Positions 19,101 through 27,202 of a DNA stretch of 64,000 bases are shown piece by piece. A program made the translations under genes and the position numbers. Position 1 is the first letter of the stretch, and each line of letters begins with the position of its first letter. The stretch lies in assembly GCA_016715405.1 (NCBI GenBank), contig JADKAE010000002.1, positions 310,001-374,000 on the forward strand, in the 5' to 3' direction. This DNA is from Saprospiraceae bacterium (GTDB lineage Bacteria; Bacteroidota; Bacteroidia; Chitinophagales; Saprospiraceae). Under the pieces are notes generated by a model, which was given only the letters and a program-made list of their open reading frames with translations, did no database searches and was not told the DNA's origin.

Positions 19101-19773
19101 GCCCGCGCCGGCAACACCCAACACCCTGACAGCAGCGGAGAAAAAAGAAGGTTGGAAACTCCTCTTCGACGGAAAAACCACCAAAGGCTGGCGCAATTTC
19201 AAGAAAAAGACCATCGGCAAAGCCTGGCAGGTGTCCGATGGCGCCCTGATGCTCAGCACCGCCAAACTCGAAGGCTGGCAAAGCGCCGAAGGCGGCGACA
19301 TCCTCACCGAAGAACAGTTCCAGGATTACGATTTTAAGGTAGAATGGAAAATCGAACCCTGCGGCAATAGCGGCATCATCTTCAACGTGGCCGAAGAAGG
19401 CAAATTCGACTACGTGTGGCAGACCGGGCCCGAAATGCAGGTGCTCGACAATACCTGCCACCCCGACGCCCTCATCGAAAAACACCGCGCCGGCGACCTC
19501 TACGACCTGATCGCTTGTAAATTCGAAACCGTAAAACCTTCGGGGCAGTGGAACAAAGCGCGCATAAGGGTCAAAGACGGCCAACTCGACTTGTGGCTCA
19601 ACGGCCGCAAAGTGGTGTCGACCACCATGTTCACCCCCGAATGGCAGCGTATGATCGCCAATAGCAAATTCAAAGACATGCCCGGCTTCGGCGCCTACAA
19701 AAAAGGGCATATCTCGCTACAAGACCACGGCAACCAGGTGTGGTACCGCAATATCAAAATCAAAGCATTATAA
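16102..19773 (+). CDS. Multidomain lipoprotein: cytochrome c, PA14, beta-propeller, DUF1080
   Basis: This 1223-residue protein begins with a lipoprotein signal (lipobox LGC, Cys about residue 20). Domains in order: a beta-sandwich-like region; a c-type cytochrome with CKTCH near residue 272 and a likely distal Met in QAAMTAHADL; a PA14 domain (DFALAATGYLKIP, DDGSRLLIDDKEVI) around residues 385-510; a six-bladed glucose/sorbosone dehydrogenase-like propeller (DFLPDGRLVVSTWD, GVGIGADGEVFIADN, WGPDGALYVGG); and a C-terminal DUF1080 domain (GWKLLFDGKTTKGWRNF, GNSGIIFNV). DUF1080 members are known as 3-keto-glycoside hydrolases. Together with a heme and a propeller, oxidation or cleavage of glycosides at the cell surface is plausible. 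An MFS transporter follows after 10 bases. Confidence 0.88.
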   Translation: MRNLVAFLLGIAIFGYLGCRSTHADHQSDSQRAHDPWVFRSVLDARARMLTIALHDDLWVAYSAQTGALYKAWKGGVNFDGAVYTTVHGPQPSTLGKGWVENRFDEPWTVVRNGQSITPRIQYRGHRFEKGGVRVNYELQLDDGTVIRVSERPEYRKSEGGQTVFERTFTTEGVPNGAQLVWKTNASSIAFASSIQTNGQFKSLKSTPVISDKLQAIDLEGELTLRPNADTRFSLTFVKYPLLENPNKVEGAEEEEERPLGFRLIARNDCKTCHNTYVPTIGPSYVDVAKKYRNSDDNVVMLVSKVKNGGSGVWGQAAMTAHADLDDADIRAMVEYIMSLDAEEEAKLAAIPEGKVPEDSDLTSGEAGIEEADLFPGAVVNVFLPGKTPSALKDVDFKAKPAFQGIVPMMHAEGGDFGDLADDFALAATGYLKIPKSNNYTFRLISDDGSRLLIDDKEVINSDGVHGAVPVDGEIALREGYHPFRLEYFQAKGGKAISLQWRSFDTKKFEIIPNTVLAHHKNEQPKEVTGALAANDKIPGDAAPLVDVHPSYDRSQARPDDFMPKVGGLDFLPDGRLVVSTWDAEGGIYLLDGVQSGDPSKMTVKKIAKGLAEPLGVKVVDGDIYVLQKQELTKLIDHDGDDLIDEYYTLSNDWRVSANFHEFAFGLAYKDGYFYAALAIAILPGGASANPQIPDRGKAVRISQETGKLEIVAEGLRTPNGVGIGADGEVFIADNQGDWLPASKILHVSKGAFFGSRAVDSARVANLPVKLPVVWLPQDEIGNSPSTPSYLNDGPYKGQMIHGEVTHGGIKRVFVEKVDGEYQGCVFRFIQGLEAGVNRLTWGPDGALYVGGIGSTGNWGHTGKLWYGLQRLKYNGKTAFEMLAVRAKSDGIEIEFTEPLAEGLGWNPADYNIQQWRYEPTHNYGGPKLDQERLPVKSASVSKDRKKVFLELGNMKANRVVYVRLPYDWTSAGDLELWSTEAWYTMNRIPAGQPGFKATAPAPATPNTLTAAEKKEGWKLLFDGKTTKGWRNFKKKTIGKAWQVSDGALMLSTAKLEGWQSAEGGDILTEEQFQDYDFKVEWKIEPCGNSGIIFNVAEEGKFDYVWQTGPEMQVLDNTCHPDALIEKHRAGDLYDLIACKFETVKPSGQWNKARIRVKDGQLDLWLNGRKVVSTTMFTPEWQRMIANSKFKDMPGFGAYKKGHISLQDHGNQVWYRNIKIKAL

Positions 19774-19783
19774 ACGAACAACC

Positions 19784-21052
19784 ATGGAGTACATCAACAG
19801 AAACAGATTATTTCTCGCCAGTTGCACGGCACTGGTGGTTACCTCGATGACATTTGCCATTCGGGCGGGTATGATCAACCCGTTGGGCGTCCAGTTCGGC
19901 TTGTCGAACGAACAACTGGGCTGGATTGCCAGTATGGCCTTCCTGGGGTTCCCGATTGCCGTCATTATCGGCGGGTTGGTCGTAGACATCATCGGCATGG
20001 GGCGTTTGATGGTGGTGGCTTTTATCGCCCACCTGGCGGGCATTTTGCTCACCATCTTTGCCAGCGATTTCTGGACGCTGCTCATTTCTACCCTGCTCAT
20101 CGGCCTGGCTAACGGTACGGTAGAGGCGGCCTGCAACCCGCTTGTAGCCACGCTGTACCCCGAAAACAAAACCACCAAACTCAACCATTTTCACGTGTGG
20201 TTTCCCGGCGGAATCGTCATCGGCGGCCTCATCGTGTACTTCATGAACCAGGCGGGGCTCAACTGGCAGTGGCAGATGTCTACGATGTTTTTGCCTTTGC
20301 TGGCCTACGGCTATTTGTTCGGGGGGCAGCGTTTTCCAGTTACCGAACGCGTGGCGGTGGGCGTAAGCACCTCGGAGATGTACAGCGCGGTGGTATCGCC
20401 TTTGTTTTTGTTCATGGTATTGTGCATGTTCGGCACGGCTATCACCGAATTGGGCACCAACCAATGGATTGACGTATTGCTCAAAAAAGTAACCGACAGT
20501 CCGATCCTCATACTTGTAATGGTCAGCGGCATCATGGCGCTGGGGCGCAGCCTGGCCGAACCCGTCGTACATCGTTTTTCGCCTCCCGGCGTGTTGCTTG
20601 CCTCCGCGATTTTGGCGGCGCTGGGCTTGTATGCTATGAGTATAGCCGACGGGGCTACCATATTTGCGGCAGCGGCTATTTTTGCGCTGGGCGTCACCTA
20701 TTTCTGGCCTACCATGCTGGGGTTTGTGTCTGAATACATTCACAAATCCGGCGCTGTAGGTTTAGCCGTCATTGGCGCTGCGGGTATGTTTGCTACCTTC
20801 ATCTTCCAGCCCGTCATCGGCGCGGTATACGATGCCGCTTTGGCACAGGCCTTGCCGGCCGGCGCCGAGTTGGCAGCATACAAAGCTGCTGCCGCGGGAT
20901 CAACCGAAGCAGCTGCCTACGCCGATGCCCAGGTATTGGCCGGGCCCTCTATATTGCGTCGTATGGCATTCATCCCGGTAGCTTTGACCGTAGCTTTCGG
21001 CGTGTTGTTTTTTATGCGAAAAAGGCTGGAACACCGGCGTACACGGGCTTGA
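19784..21052 (+). CDS. MFS transporter, sugar-type (FucP-like)
   Basis: The 422-residue inner-membrane protein has about 12 TM segments, an MFS loop (GGLVVDIIGMGRLM) after TM2 and the NGTVEAACNPLVATLYP segment in TM4 that resembles FucP-like sugar transporters. It starts 10 bases after the DUF1080 lipoprotein, so the two are almost certainly cotranscribed. The pairing suggests it imports the sugar or keto-sugar released by the lipoprotein. The gene is intact, with an ATG start, and ends three bases before an octamer array. Confidence 0.85.
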   Translation: MEYINRNRLFLASCTALVVTSMTFAIRAGMINPLGVQFGLSNEQLGWIASMAFLGFPIAVIIGGLVVDIIGMGRLMVVAFIAHLAGILLTIFASDFWTLLISTLLIGLANGTVEAACNPLVATLYPENKTTKLNHFHVWFPGGIVIGGLIVYFMNQAGLNWQWQMSTMFLPLLAYGYLFGGQRFPVTERVAVGVSTSEMYSAVVSPLFLFMVLCMFGTAITELGTNQWIDVLLKKVTDSPILILVMVSGIMALGRSLAEPVVHRFSPPGVLLASAILAALGLYAMSIADGATIFAAAAIFALGVTYFWPTMLGFVSEYIHKSGAVGLAVIGAAGMFATFIFQPVIGAVYDAALAQALPAGAELAAYKAAAAGSTEAAAYADAQVLAGPSILRRMAFIPVALTVAFGVLFFMRKRLEHRRTRA

Positions 21053-21055
21053 TTG

Positions 21056-21111
21056 CGACTGTACGACTGTTCGACTGTACGACTTTACGACTATGCGACT
21101 TTACGACTTTA
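21056..21111 (+). repeat. CGACTTTA-type octamer array (family 6)
   Basis: Seven tandem 8-bp units (CGACTGTA, CGACTGTT, CGACTTTA, CGACTATG and so on) start three bases after the MFS stop codon. No complementary arm is present. It is followed by GAGCGGAGTCGAAATGAGA near 21131, which itself resembles a dispersed repeat. Confidence 0.8.
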
Positions 21112-21176
21112 CGATCCAAGTCGGTCGGTGAGCGGAGTCGAAATGAGACTTTGCGCTTCATTGAAGTAGTTTGCAG

Positions 21177-21206
21177 TTTGCGGCAACGCGACTTTGCATA
21201 TCTTTG
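21177..21206 (+). promoter_or_regulatory. Promoter of the small membrane protein / RluA-type operon
   Basis: TTTG at 21177-21180, an 18-base spacer, then TATCTTTG at 21199-21206, a full match to the Bacteroidota -33/-7 pattern. The ATG at 21231 lies 24 bases further on. Confidence 0.7.
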
Positions 21207-21230
21207 TGTGAAATTTGAAAAACACAAAAA

Positions 21231-21413
21231 ATGTTCAAGCTATTTTTCACAGGCTTGTTGTTTTATCTGGCCTATCGTTTTTTCATCGCATCGCCTTCCT
21301 CGTCAATTGACAAAACGGGAAAAAGCGATGACTTTATCCACGGCCCTTCAAAGGGCTCGTCTAAAACAGACGACAGTGAATATGTGGATTACGAAGAGGT
21401 GAAAGAACAATGA
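21231..21413 (+). CDS. Small single-pass membrane protein, function unknown
   Basis: The 60-residue product has one N-terminal hydrophobic helix (MFKLFFTGLLFYLAYRFFIA) and an acidic, disordered tail ending in YVDYEEVKEQ. Small proteins of this shape are common in Bacteroidota; I do not assign a function. It has its own well-placed promoter and its stop overlaps the start of the pseudouridine synthase gene (ATGA at 21410-21413), so translation is probably coupled. Confidence 0.75.
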   Translation: MFKLFFTGLLFYLAYRFFIASPSSSIDKTGKSDDFIHGPSKGSSKTDDSEYVDYEEVKEQ

Positions 21414-22100
21414 GCCACGACGACAAGCCTGTGACTTTCCGCATCGGGGATTTAGTTTTGTATAAAAACAACCAGCTTATTGCTTTCAATAAACCGGCAG
21501 GCATTCCCGTGCAACCCGACAAGACCGGCGACAAAGCGATGATCGATCTGGCGGAAATTTACTGCCAATCGAAGCTGCACCTCATCCACCGCCTCGACAG
21601 GCCGGCCAGCGGCGTGGTATTGTATGCCAAAACCCACGGCGCCCTGGTGTCGCTCAACGAGCAATTCAAGAACCGGGAAGTGCAAAAAGTGTACCTGGCC
21701 GTGGTACAGGAACCACCCCCAAGTCCGCAAGGCGAATTGATACACTATGTGAAGAAAAATGCCGCCAAAAACAGGTCGGCGATTTACGACTCAGAAGTGC
21801 CCGACAGCGAACGTGCGGAATTGCACTATCGCCTGCTAGACCATATCGACAACTACCACCTGCTGGAAGTGACCATCATTACGGGTCGCCACCACCAGAT
21901 CAGGGCCCAATTGGCGGCCATGGGCTGCCACATCAAAGGCGATGTAAAATACGGCGCCCGTCGCGCCAACCGCGACCGCTCGATTCACTTTGCACGCCTG
22001 GATACTCCGGTTCCGGCACCCTGTCACCGGGGAAATGGAAGAAATCACAGCCCCGCTACCGGATGACCCGGTGTGGAAGGCATTTGGGATGGGGGAATGA
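21410..22100 (+). CDS. RluA-family pseudouridine synthase (one frameshift)
   Basis: The enzyme converts uridines in RNA to pseudouridine. The catalytic Asp lies in HRLDRPASG near residue 62, with the family segments NKPAGIPVQ upstream and TGRHHQIRAQLAAMGCHI downstream. It has no S4 domain. The frame must shift at the T run 21989-21991, where removing one T restores a C-terminus containing HPVTGEMEEITAPLP, ending in the TGA at 22098-22100. That stop abuts repeat family 1 copy 1. About 229 residues is normal for short RluA-type enzymes. Specific rRNA or tRNA target unknown. Confidence 0.88.
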
Positions 22101-22222
22101 GGTTGTCGGTTGTCGGTTGTCCGTTCTCTGTTCTCCGTTCCTTATCTTTGCCAATTATACTTTAACAGAGAACAGAGAACAGAGAACAGAGAACAGAGAA
22201 CAGACAACAGAGAACAGACAAC
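22101..22222 (+). repeat. Promoter-bearing inverted heptamer array (family 1, copy 1)
   Basis: The left arm (22101-22140) has about six 7-bp units of type GTT[GC]TCN. The core holds TATCTTTG at 22143-22150 and GCCAATTATACTTTAACAG. The right arm (22164-22219) has eight units AACAGAG or AACAGAC, followed by AAC and the rsmG ATG at 22223. The right-arm unit is the reverse complement of the left-arm unit. The array therefore forms the whole leader of rsmG if transcription starts at this core. The core from CCGTTCC to AACAGAGAAC is identical in copy 2. Confidence 0.9.
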
Positions 22223-22849
22223 ATGGAATTGATCAACAAATACTTCCCCGACCTCACCGACTGGCAACGCAGTTGCTTCGAGCAATTGGGGCCTTTGTAC
22301 CGGGAGTGGAACGACAAAATCAACGTCGTTTCGAGGAAAGACATCGAGCAAGCTCTACGAGCACCACGTATTGCATTCGTTGGGCATTGCCAAGGTGTTG
22401 CAGTTCAAACCCGGCGCGCAGGTACTCGATTTGGGTACCGGCGGTGGGTTTCCTGGCATACCGCTGGCCATTATGTTTCCCGAAACCCAGTTTTTGCTCA
22501 TCGACGGCACGCGCAAAAAGATTACGGTGGTGCAGGAAGTGGCCCAGGCTCTGGGCTTGCAAAACGTAGCGGCCCAACACCAGCGGGCGGAGGAATTGAA
22601 GGGGAAATTCGAATTTGTATTGAGCCGCGGAGTAGCGCCGCTGGATCAACTCGTTGCATGGAGTTTTCGGCTCATATCGACAAACAGCGCCATGCCCTGC
22701 CCAACGGCCTGCTGGCGTTCAAAGGCGGCAATTTGCGGGCGGAGATCAAAGCAATACCGCGCGGCACGTACAGTGAGTTATTGGCGATAAGCGACTATTT
22801 TGATGAGCCTTTTTTTAATGAAAAATATATCGTCTACGTACAAGCTTAA
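22223..22849 (+). CDS. rsmG: 16S rRNA (guanine-527-N7)-methyltransferase RsmG (two compensating frameshifts)
   Basis: RsmG methylates G527 of 16S rRNA using SAM. The frame opens with MELINKYFPDLTDWQ, shifts near 22350 to carry the SAM-binding LDLGTGGGFPG and the FVLSRGVAPL segment, then returns near 22665 to finish with GNLRAEIKAIPRGTYS. One extra base at the first point and one missing T at the second make one 208-residue protein of normal length. The ATG follows repeat family 1 copy 1 with no gap and no obvious Shine-Dalgarno sequence. Compensating indels argue for read errors rather than gene decay. Confidence 0.9.
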   Translation: MELINKYFPDLTDWQRSCFEQLGPLYREWNDKINVVSRKDIEQALRAPRIAFVGHCQGVAVQTRRAGTRFGYRRWVSWHTAGHYVSRNPVFAHRRHAQKDYGGAGSGPGSGLAKRSGPTPAGGGIEGEIRICIEPRSSAAGSTRCMEFSAHIDKQRHALPNGLLAFKGGNLRAEIKAIPRGTYSELLAISDYFDEPFFNEKYIVYVQA

Positions 22850-22854
22850 GAATA

Positions 22855-22905
22855 CTAACTCCTTACACTCCGTTTTACTCCTTTTAACTCTGCGGTAAAA
22901 AAAAC
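22855..22905 (+). repeat. ACTCC/CTCTGCGG repeat (family 4, copy 2)
   Basis: Units AACTCC, TTACACTCCG, TTTTACTCC and TTTAACTCTGCGG are followed by TAAAAAAAA. The right end equals the right end of copies at 12728 and 62524. It fills the rsmG-coaX gap and ends eight bases before the coaX ATG. Confidence 0.7.
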
Positions 22906-22912
22906 TCTGACC

Positions 22913-23683
22913 ATGATCATCGCCATCGACATAGGCAACAGCAACGTAGTGATCGGCGTACACGACGGGGAGTTGTGGCGCCACACCTGGCGCCTGCCCA
23001 CACTGGTAGATGAAACCATGTTGTACTACGAGCTGCGCCTGGCCGACCACCTGCTCGAAGCAGGAATTACGCCCGACATGGTCAAACAGGTGGTTCTGAG
23101 CAGCGTGGTGCCGCCGCTGACGAGCTTTTTTGTGGAGTTATCCCACATCTTATTTCACCGGAAGGCCTTAATCGTGGGCCCCGATGTGTATCCTGCACTA
23201 AGCCTCCGCATCGACCGCCCCCACGAAATCGGCGCCGACCTGGTAGCCAACGCCGCCGCCGCCCACCACCGTTTCCAACAAGATTGTATTATCGTCGATT
23301 TCGGTACGGCGCTCACTTTTACGGTGGTAACCGCCGAGGGCTACATTCTCGGCGTAGCCATTGCCCCCGGCTTGCGTACGGCGGTGAGCTCGCTGTTTCA
23401 AAAAACCGCACAACTGCCCGAGGTGCCCCTCGAATTGCCCAAATCGGCAGTGGGTAAAAACACGACCCACGCCATCCAAAGCGGCATTTTGCTGGGTTAT
23501 GTCGGGTTGGTACGCCACCTGCTCGCCGAAATCCGCGCAGAACTCGGCGAACACTATATCGCCATCGCCACCGGCGGCCTGTCGTCTATTCTCCACCCCC
23601 TCCGCCACGATTTTTACGCCATTGAACCCCATCTTACCCTCGATGGCCTGCGGGTGATTGGTGGAATTACCAACCTGGGATGA
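22913..23683 (+). CDS. coaX: Type III pantothenate kinase
   Basis: CoaX phosphorylates pantothenate in the first step of coenzyme A synthesis. It has the ASKHA-fold motifs: the N-terminal phosphate-1 loop DIGNSNVVIG, HEIGADLVANA near residue 104 (with the catalytic Asp), and DFGTALTFTVV near residue 125. Length 256 matches the family. ATG start. It lies in line with rsmG across a family 4 repeat, and its last 17 bases overlap the convergent gene that follows. Confidence 0.95.
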   Translation: MIIAIDIGNSNVVIGVHDGELWRHTWRLPTLVDETMLYYELRLADHLLEAGITPDMVKQVVLSSVVPPLTSFFVELSHILFHRKALIVGPDVYPALSLRIDRPHEIGADLVANAAAAHHRFQQDCIIVDFGTALTFTVVTAEGYILGVAIAPGLRTAVSSLFQKTAQLPEVPLELPKSAVGKNTTHAIQSGILLGYVGLVRHLLAEIRAELGEHYIAIATGGLSSILHPLRHDFYAIEPHLTLDGLRVIGGITNLG

Positions 23684-26600
23684 TATTGAGTCCAAACACG
23701 CCTTTGGTATTTTTCACCAGCGGAAACGCGTAATACGGCTCGAGTACCATCGCTCCGAACAAGTTGAAGCGCAACGACATACCCGCCGTGAAAATGGGGC
23801 GAACCTTGTAATATTCAATCTGCGGGTTGCCGTTTTCATCCAGGATGACATTGCCGAAGGCGTCTTTTTTGTAAGTATTTCCCGAAAACTGGCTGGGCAG
23901 GTACCACGACATGCCGCCGTCGACAAACAGGTTGAGGTCGGTGAATATCACTTTCGAGGTTATCAAAGCGAGGCGCTTGGGTCCAGTAAACGGCAGGCGT
24001 ATTTCAAAATTGGATACGAGCACTTTACTGCCCAGCAACTGGTCGATCTGTACGCCGTTTTCAAATAAAGTCTGGCCGGCGCTGCCCGTATTAAGGCCGT
24101 GCATAAACCAGGGGCTGCCCACATACATATCGTAGCCGCTCATGTGGTCGCGGCCGTAACGCCCGTAGTGCATAGCCCGGAAGGCAAAACCCAGCGGTTT
24201 CAGGAATTTGTAAAAACGAAAATCTGCCAGTGCTTCGGCGTAGTGGAATTCGCCGAAATATTGGTTGGCGCCCACGCGGAAGCGATGGCCGGTCAGCGGC
24301 GCCGTGAGGCCGAACACCGAATTATCGCCCACCAGGGCGGCTTCCAGTCGCCAGGTATTGTAGCGGGGCAGCTTGCCCACCTTTTCGCGATCTTGCGCGA
24401 TCAGGTTGCCTATCAGCGGCCAGGTACCCGGGTTTCCGTCGTGGTCTATCGCTTCGTAATAATCTTTGTACTCATCCACACGGCCGCTGTAGTGCGTAAA
24501 ATAGCCGCCGGCCTCCACCCTGAGTGTAGAAGTAAAAGGCAGTTGGGCAAAAGCGCCAATCTCCTGCGTAAACAAGCGGTAGATCTGGTAATTGTACTCG
24601 TAGGCCTGGATAGCGAGGTCGTCGCTAATGGGTACCGTATCGAGTCCGCCGAAATTATAGCCGCTGGAAAAGCGGTACGGGATATGCGAGATCACGCCGC
24701 CCCAGTTGATGCGGTGTTCGCGGTTGAAATAGGCCACAATGCCGCCAAAATCCGACACTTCGCCATTGAGTGCCAGGCTGGTATAAAGCTGGTGATTGCC
24801 CACCATGTCGCTGAACAACAAATCAACCCCGCCGGCAGCGCCGGTAGTGGTGCCGAAAGTAGGGCTGTTGCCGATGCCAATCGCCGTGCTACCGCCTATG
24901 TAGTCGAGTTTAAATTTCGACTTATAGGGCGATGCCACGTACTTTTCGGATTCGATGGCCAGGGCCGCTTCGTCGACGCCCTGGGTGATCTGTGGGTCGA
25001 CCACCATATCGGCGCGTTTATTGACGCGGGGCAACTGGGCCGCCTCGAAATTCACCGCCAGCGGATCGACCTCTTCATTCAAAATCGGCCGGCTTGGCGG
25101 TATAGATCATGTAATTGTTTTTGCTGTAATACGAATACACCAGCCTGTCGCGGCGGGCATCCACGCTCATCGCCGGCGAGTATTGCGTAATGCCGCTCAC
25201 GCCGGTGAGTATCTTGGTGAGTTGGAACACCTTGCCGGTAGTTATTTCGTATTTGTAAATATTGCGGAAGCCGTCGCGGTCCGACAAAAAAAGCACATTG
25301 CCGGCGGTATCCAGCACGGGATTGAGGTTATTGGCGCCGGGGAATACGTCGAAATTGCGCGATTGACCGGATGCGACATCGAGCGAGGCGATGTTGAACG
25401 TCCACCTGCCCTGGTCGCTGCCGCGGCGCCAGCTCAGCTCGTCGGTAGCGAAGAGCAATTGCGAGCCGTCAGCCGACCATTCGGGGTGCATCTCCGAGTA
25501 GCGGTCGTTGGTGAGGCGGGTGACGTTTTTATTATTTAAATTATAAGAAAAAAGGTCGACTTGACCGTCCAGCAGTCCGCACACCACAATCGTTTTGCCA
25601 TCGGGCGACCAGGCCGGGTTGCTGAACGCGGGCAGGCCTTTCATTTTCACTTCGCGGATGGTTTTTCCGCTGAGGGCTTCTTTGATCACCAGGATATTCT
25701 GCCCTTTGCTCACCGCCACAAAAGCGAATTGCCTGCTATCGGGCGACCAGGCGCCGGAGGACTCGATAAAATTGTAGTCGTCAATATGTCCGTCGGTGAG
25801 CGTATTGGCCACCTTGCGCAGCACCTCGCCGGTGCGCGCGTCGGCCAGGTAGAGGTCTATCGAAAACAGGCTGCGCTCCGACATAAACATGATATACTTG
25901 CCGTTGGGGCTGATCTCAGGCGAGATGTTCATTTCTCCGCCGTTTTTACCGTTGATGAGTTCCTTGCCGGCCGGATTTTCCTTCTTATCGCCGAGGTAAG
26001 GGCCGAATTTCATTTTAATCGCGTCCACCCACAGTTTAGACAAATCGGCCGAGCTCATATTGAGCACCTTTTTGCAGGCTTCGTCGAAACCGTAGCGGGC
26101 TGTACCCTCGTAAAACGGAGCGATCACCTTATCGCCTTGCAGTCCCGTGAGAAACGCCCAGAACGCGTGGCCGTAGCGATAGGGGAAATATTTGGGATTA
26201 TTGAGTTGTTTGATCGTCGGCACATCGTCGTGCAGCACGGCGTCGCGCATCCACATCGCCGTGTGGGGGTCAACGCTGCCGATAGAGAGATATTCGGCGA
26301 GGCCCTCCGTCATCCACAGGGGTATATTGCCAAAATCGCGCATCGAAGTCGAGTCGCCTTTCAGGATCATATCGTATTGAAAGGCGTGCACCATCTCGTG
26401 GCCCAGCACGTGGAAAGTCTGCTGGTTTGACATGGCGATGGGCATAATCACCCGGTTTTTCAGCGCCTCTGTGACGCCGCCGGTGCCCACGCCCACCGAG
26501 CCCCCGATGGCATTGGTCTGCTGGAAATCGGCATGGTCATTGTAAAAAATGAGGGGATTGAGGCCCAGGATAGTATCGCGCAGCACGCGCTGGTGCAGGC

Positions 26601-26805
26601 CGTACCAGTGTTCGCTCCAGCCGGCGAGTTCGGCCGGCTTTTCCTGGTTATTCAGGTAATGGTAAATTTCAAAATGCGGCGTTTTGTATACTTTGAAATT
26701 AAATTGCTCGTAATTCGGCTTATTGCGGCCGAAGTACTGCGCCTGCATGGTGGTGATAGATGAAACGACCAGTAATAGGGCCAGGATGATGTGTGGAGCC
26801 CTCAT
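23667..26805 (-). CDS. Surface protein: gluzincin-type peptidase domain, TolB-like propeller, outer-membrane barrel (one frameshift)
   Basis: Two frames join if one T is removed from the run read at 25081-25084, giving about 1045 residues. A signal peptide (MRAPHIILALLLVVSSI) leads to a peptidase-like domain with HVLGHEMVHAFQYD (HExxH) and a downstream WMTEGLAEYLS that supplies the third ligand Glu of gluzincins. Six WD40/PD40-like blades follow (SPDSRQFAFVAVS, AWSPDGKTIVV, PEWSADGSQLLFATD). The last 400 residues contain many amphipathic strands and end in an aromatic residue, consistent with an outer-membrane beta-barrel. I chose the ATG at 26805 because the upstream extension is repeat DNA. 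Role unknown; a cell-surface metalloprotease is the best guess. Confidence 0.82.
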
Positions 26806-26845
26806 AATCTCAGGTTTTTGTGGATGATGGCCCGGGTTGCCTGGT

Positions 26846-26931
26846 TTGAGGGAGGGAGTGTGGGAGGGAGAGAGGGAGGGATCTTTGGTTCCCACTCTCT
26901 CACACTCACACGCTCTCACACTCAATCTGGG
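26846..26931. repeat. Inverted GA/CT-rich array (family 2, locus C)
   Basis: The left arm GAGGGAGGGAGTGTGGGAGGG and the right arm CCCACTCTCTCACACTC flank a core GGGATCTTTGGTTCC. Unlike loci A and D it lies at the 5' end of a gene. The core reads GATCTTTG on the plus strand, one base off TAnnTTTG, which points toward the phospholipase D-like gene. Confidence 0.7.
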
Positions 26932-27150
26932 CTAACCGGGGTAACAGTCTATGCAAATGTTATTCAATAAAACGCTTTTGCGCAATGACTTAAGTATCTG
27001 TGCTACATGACAAGACACCCTTTTTTTAAATTTCTTGGTTAGGAATGTGTTAAAAATGAGGGAGTTGTGGTTAAGGAAGTATTAAGGGGGAGGGGGGAGG
27101 GGCATCTGCACACGCAACACTATTTGCCGGGGTGGCGCCGACAGATATCA

Positions 27151-27181
27151 TTGCCGCGCTCCGCAATTAGGCGTATTATTG
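27151..27181 (+). promoter_or_regulatory. Probable promoter of the phospholipase D-like gene
   Basis: TTG at 27151-27153, a 20-base spacer, then TATTATTG at 27174-27181 (one mismatch to TAnnTTTG), 21 bases before the ATG at 27203. Confidence 0.45.
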
Positions 27182-27202
27182 CAGTGTTCCAATGTGAATG
27201 AG

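Larger units (their letters stand above)
26806..27202. other. 397-base divergent intergenic region
   Basis: No gene is seen. It holds a family 2 repeat (26846-26931), then about 220 bases of mixed composition with a G-rich run (GGGGGAGGGGGGAGGGG near 27087) and a near-consensus promoter for the phospholipase D-like gene. Confidence 0.6.

Noticed and set aside
18412..19710. 432-residue antisense open frame under the DUF1080 lipoprotein
   Set aside because: It mirrors the well-supported gene on the other strand, has low-complexity H/V/F/G composition and no family pattern. GC-rich codon bias produces such frames.
24099..25190. 363-residue plus-strand frame opposite the barrel domain
   Set aside because: It is a shadow of the minus-strand surface protein, with no signal peptide, motif or promoter.
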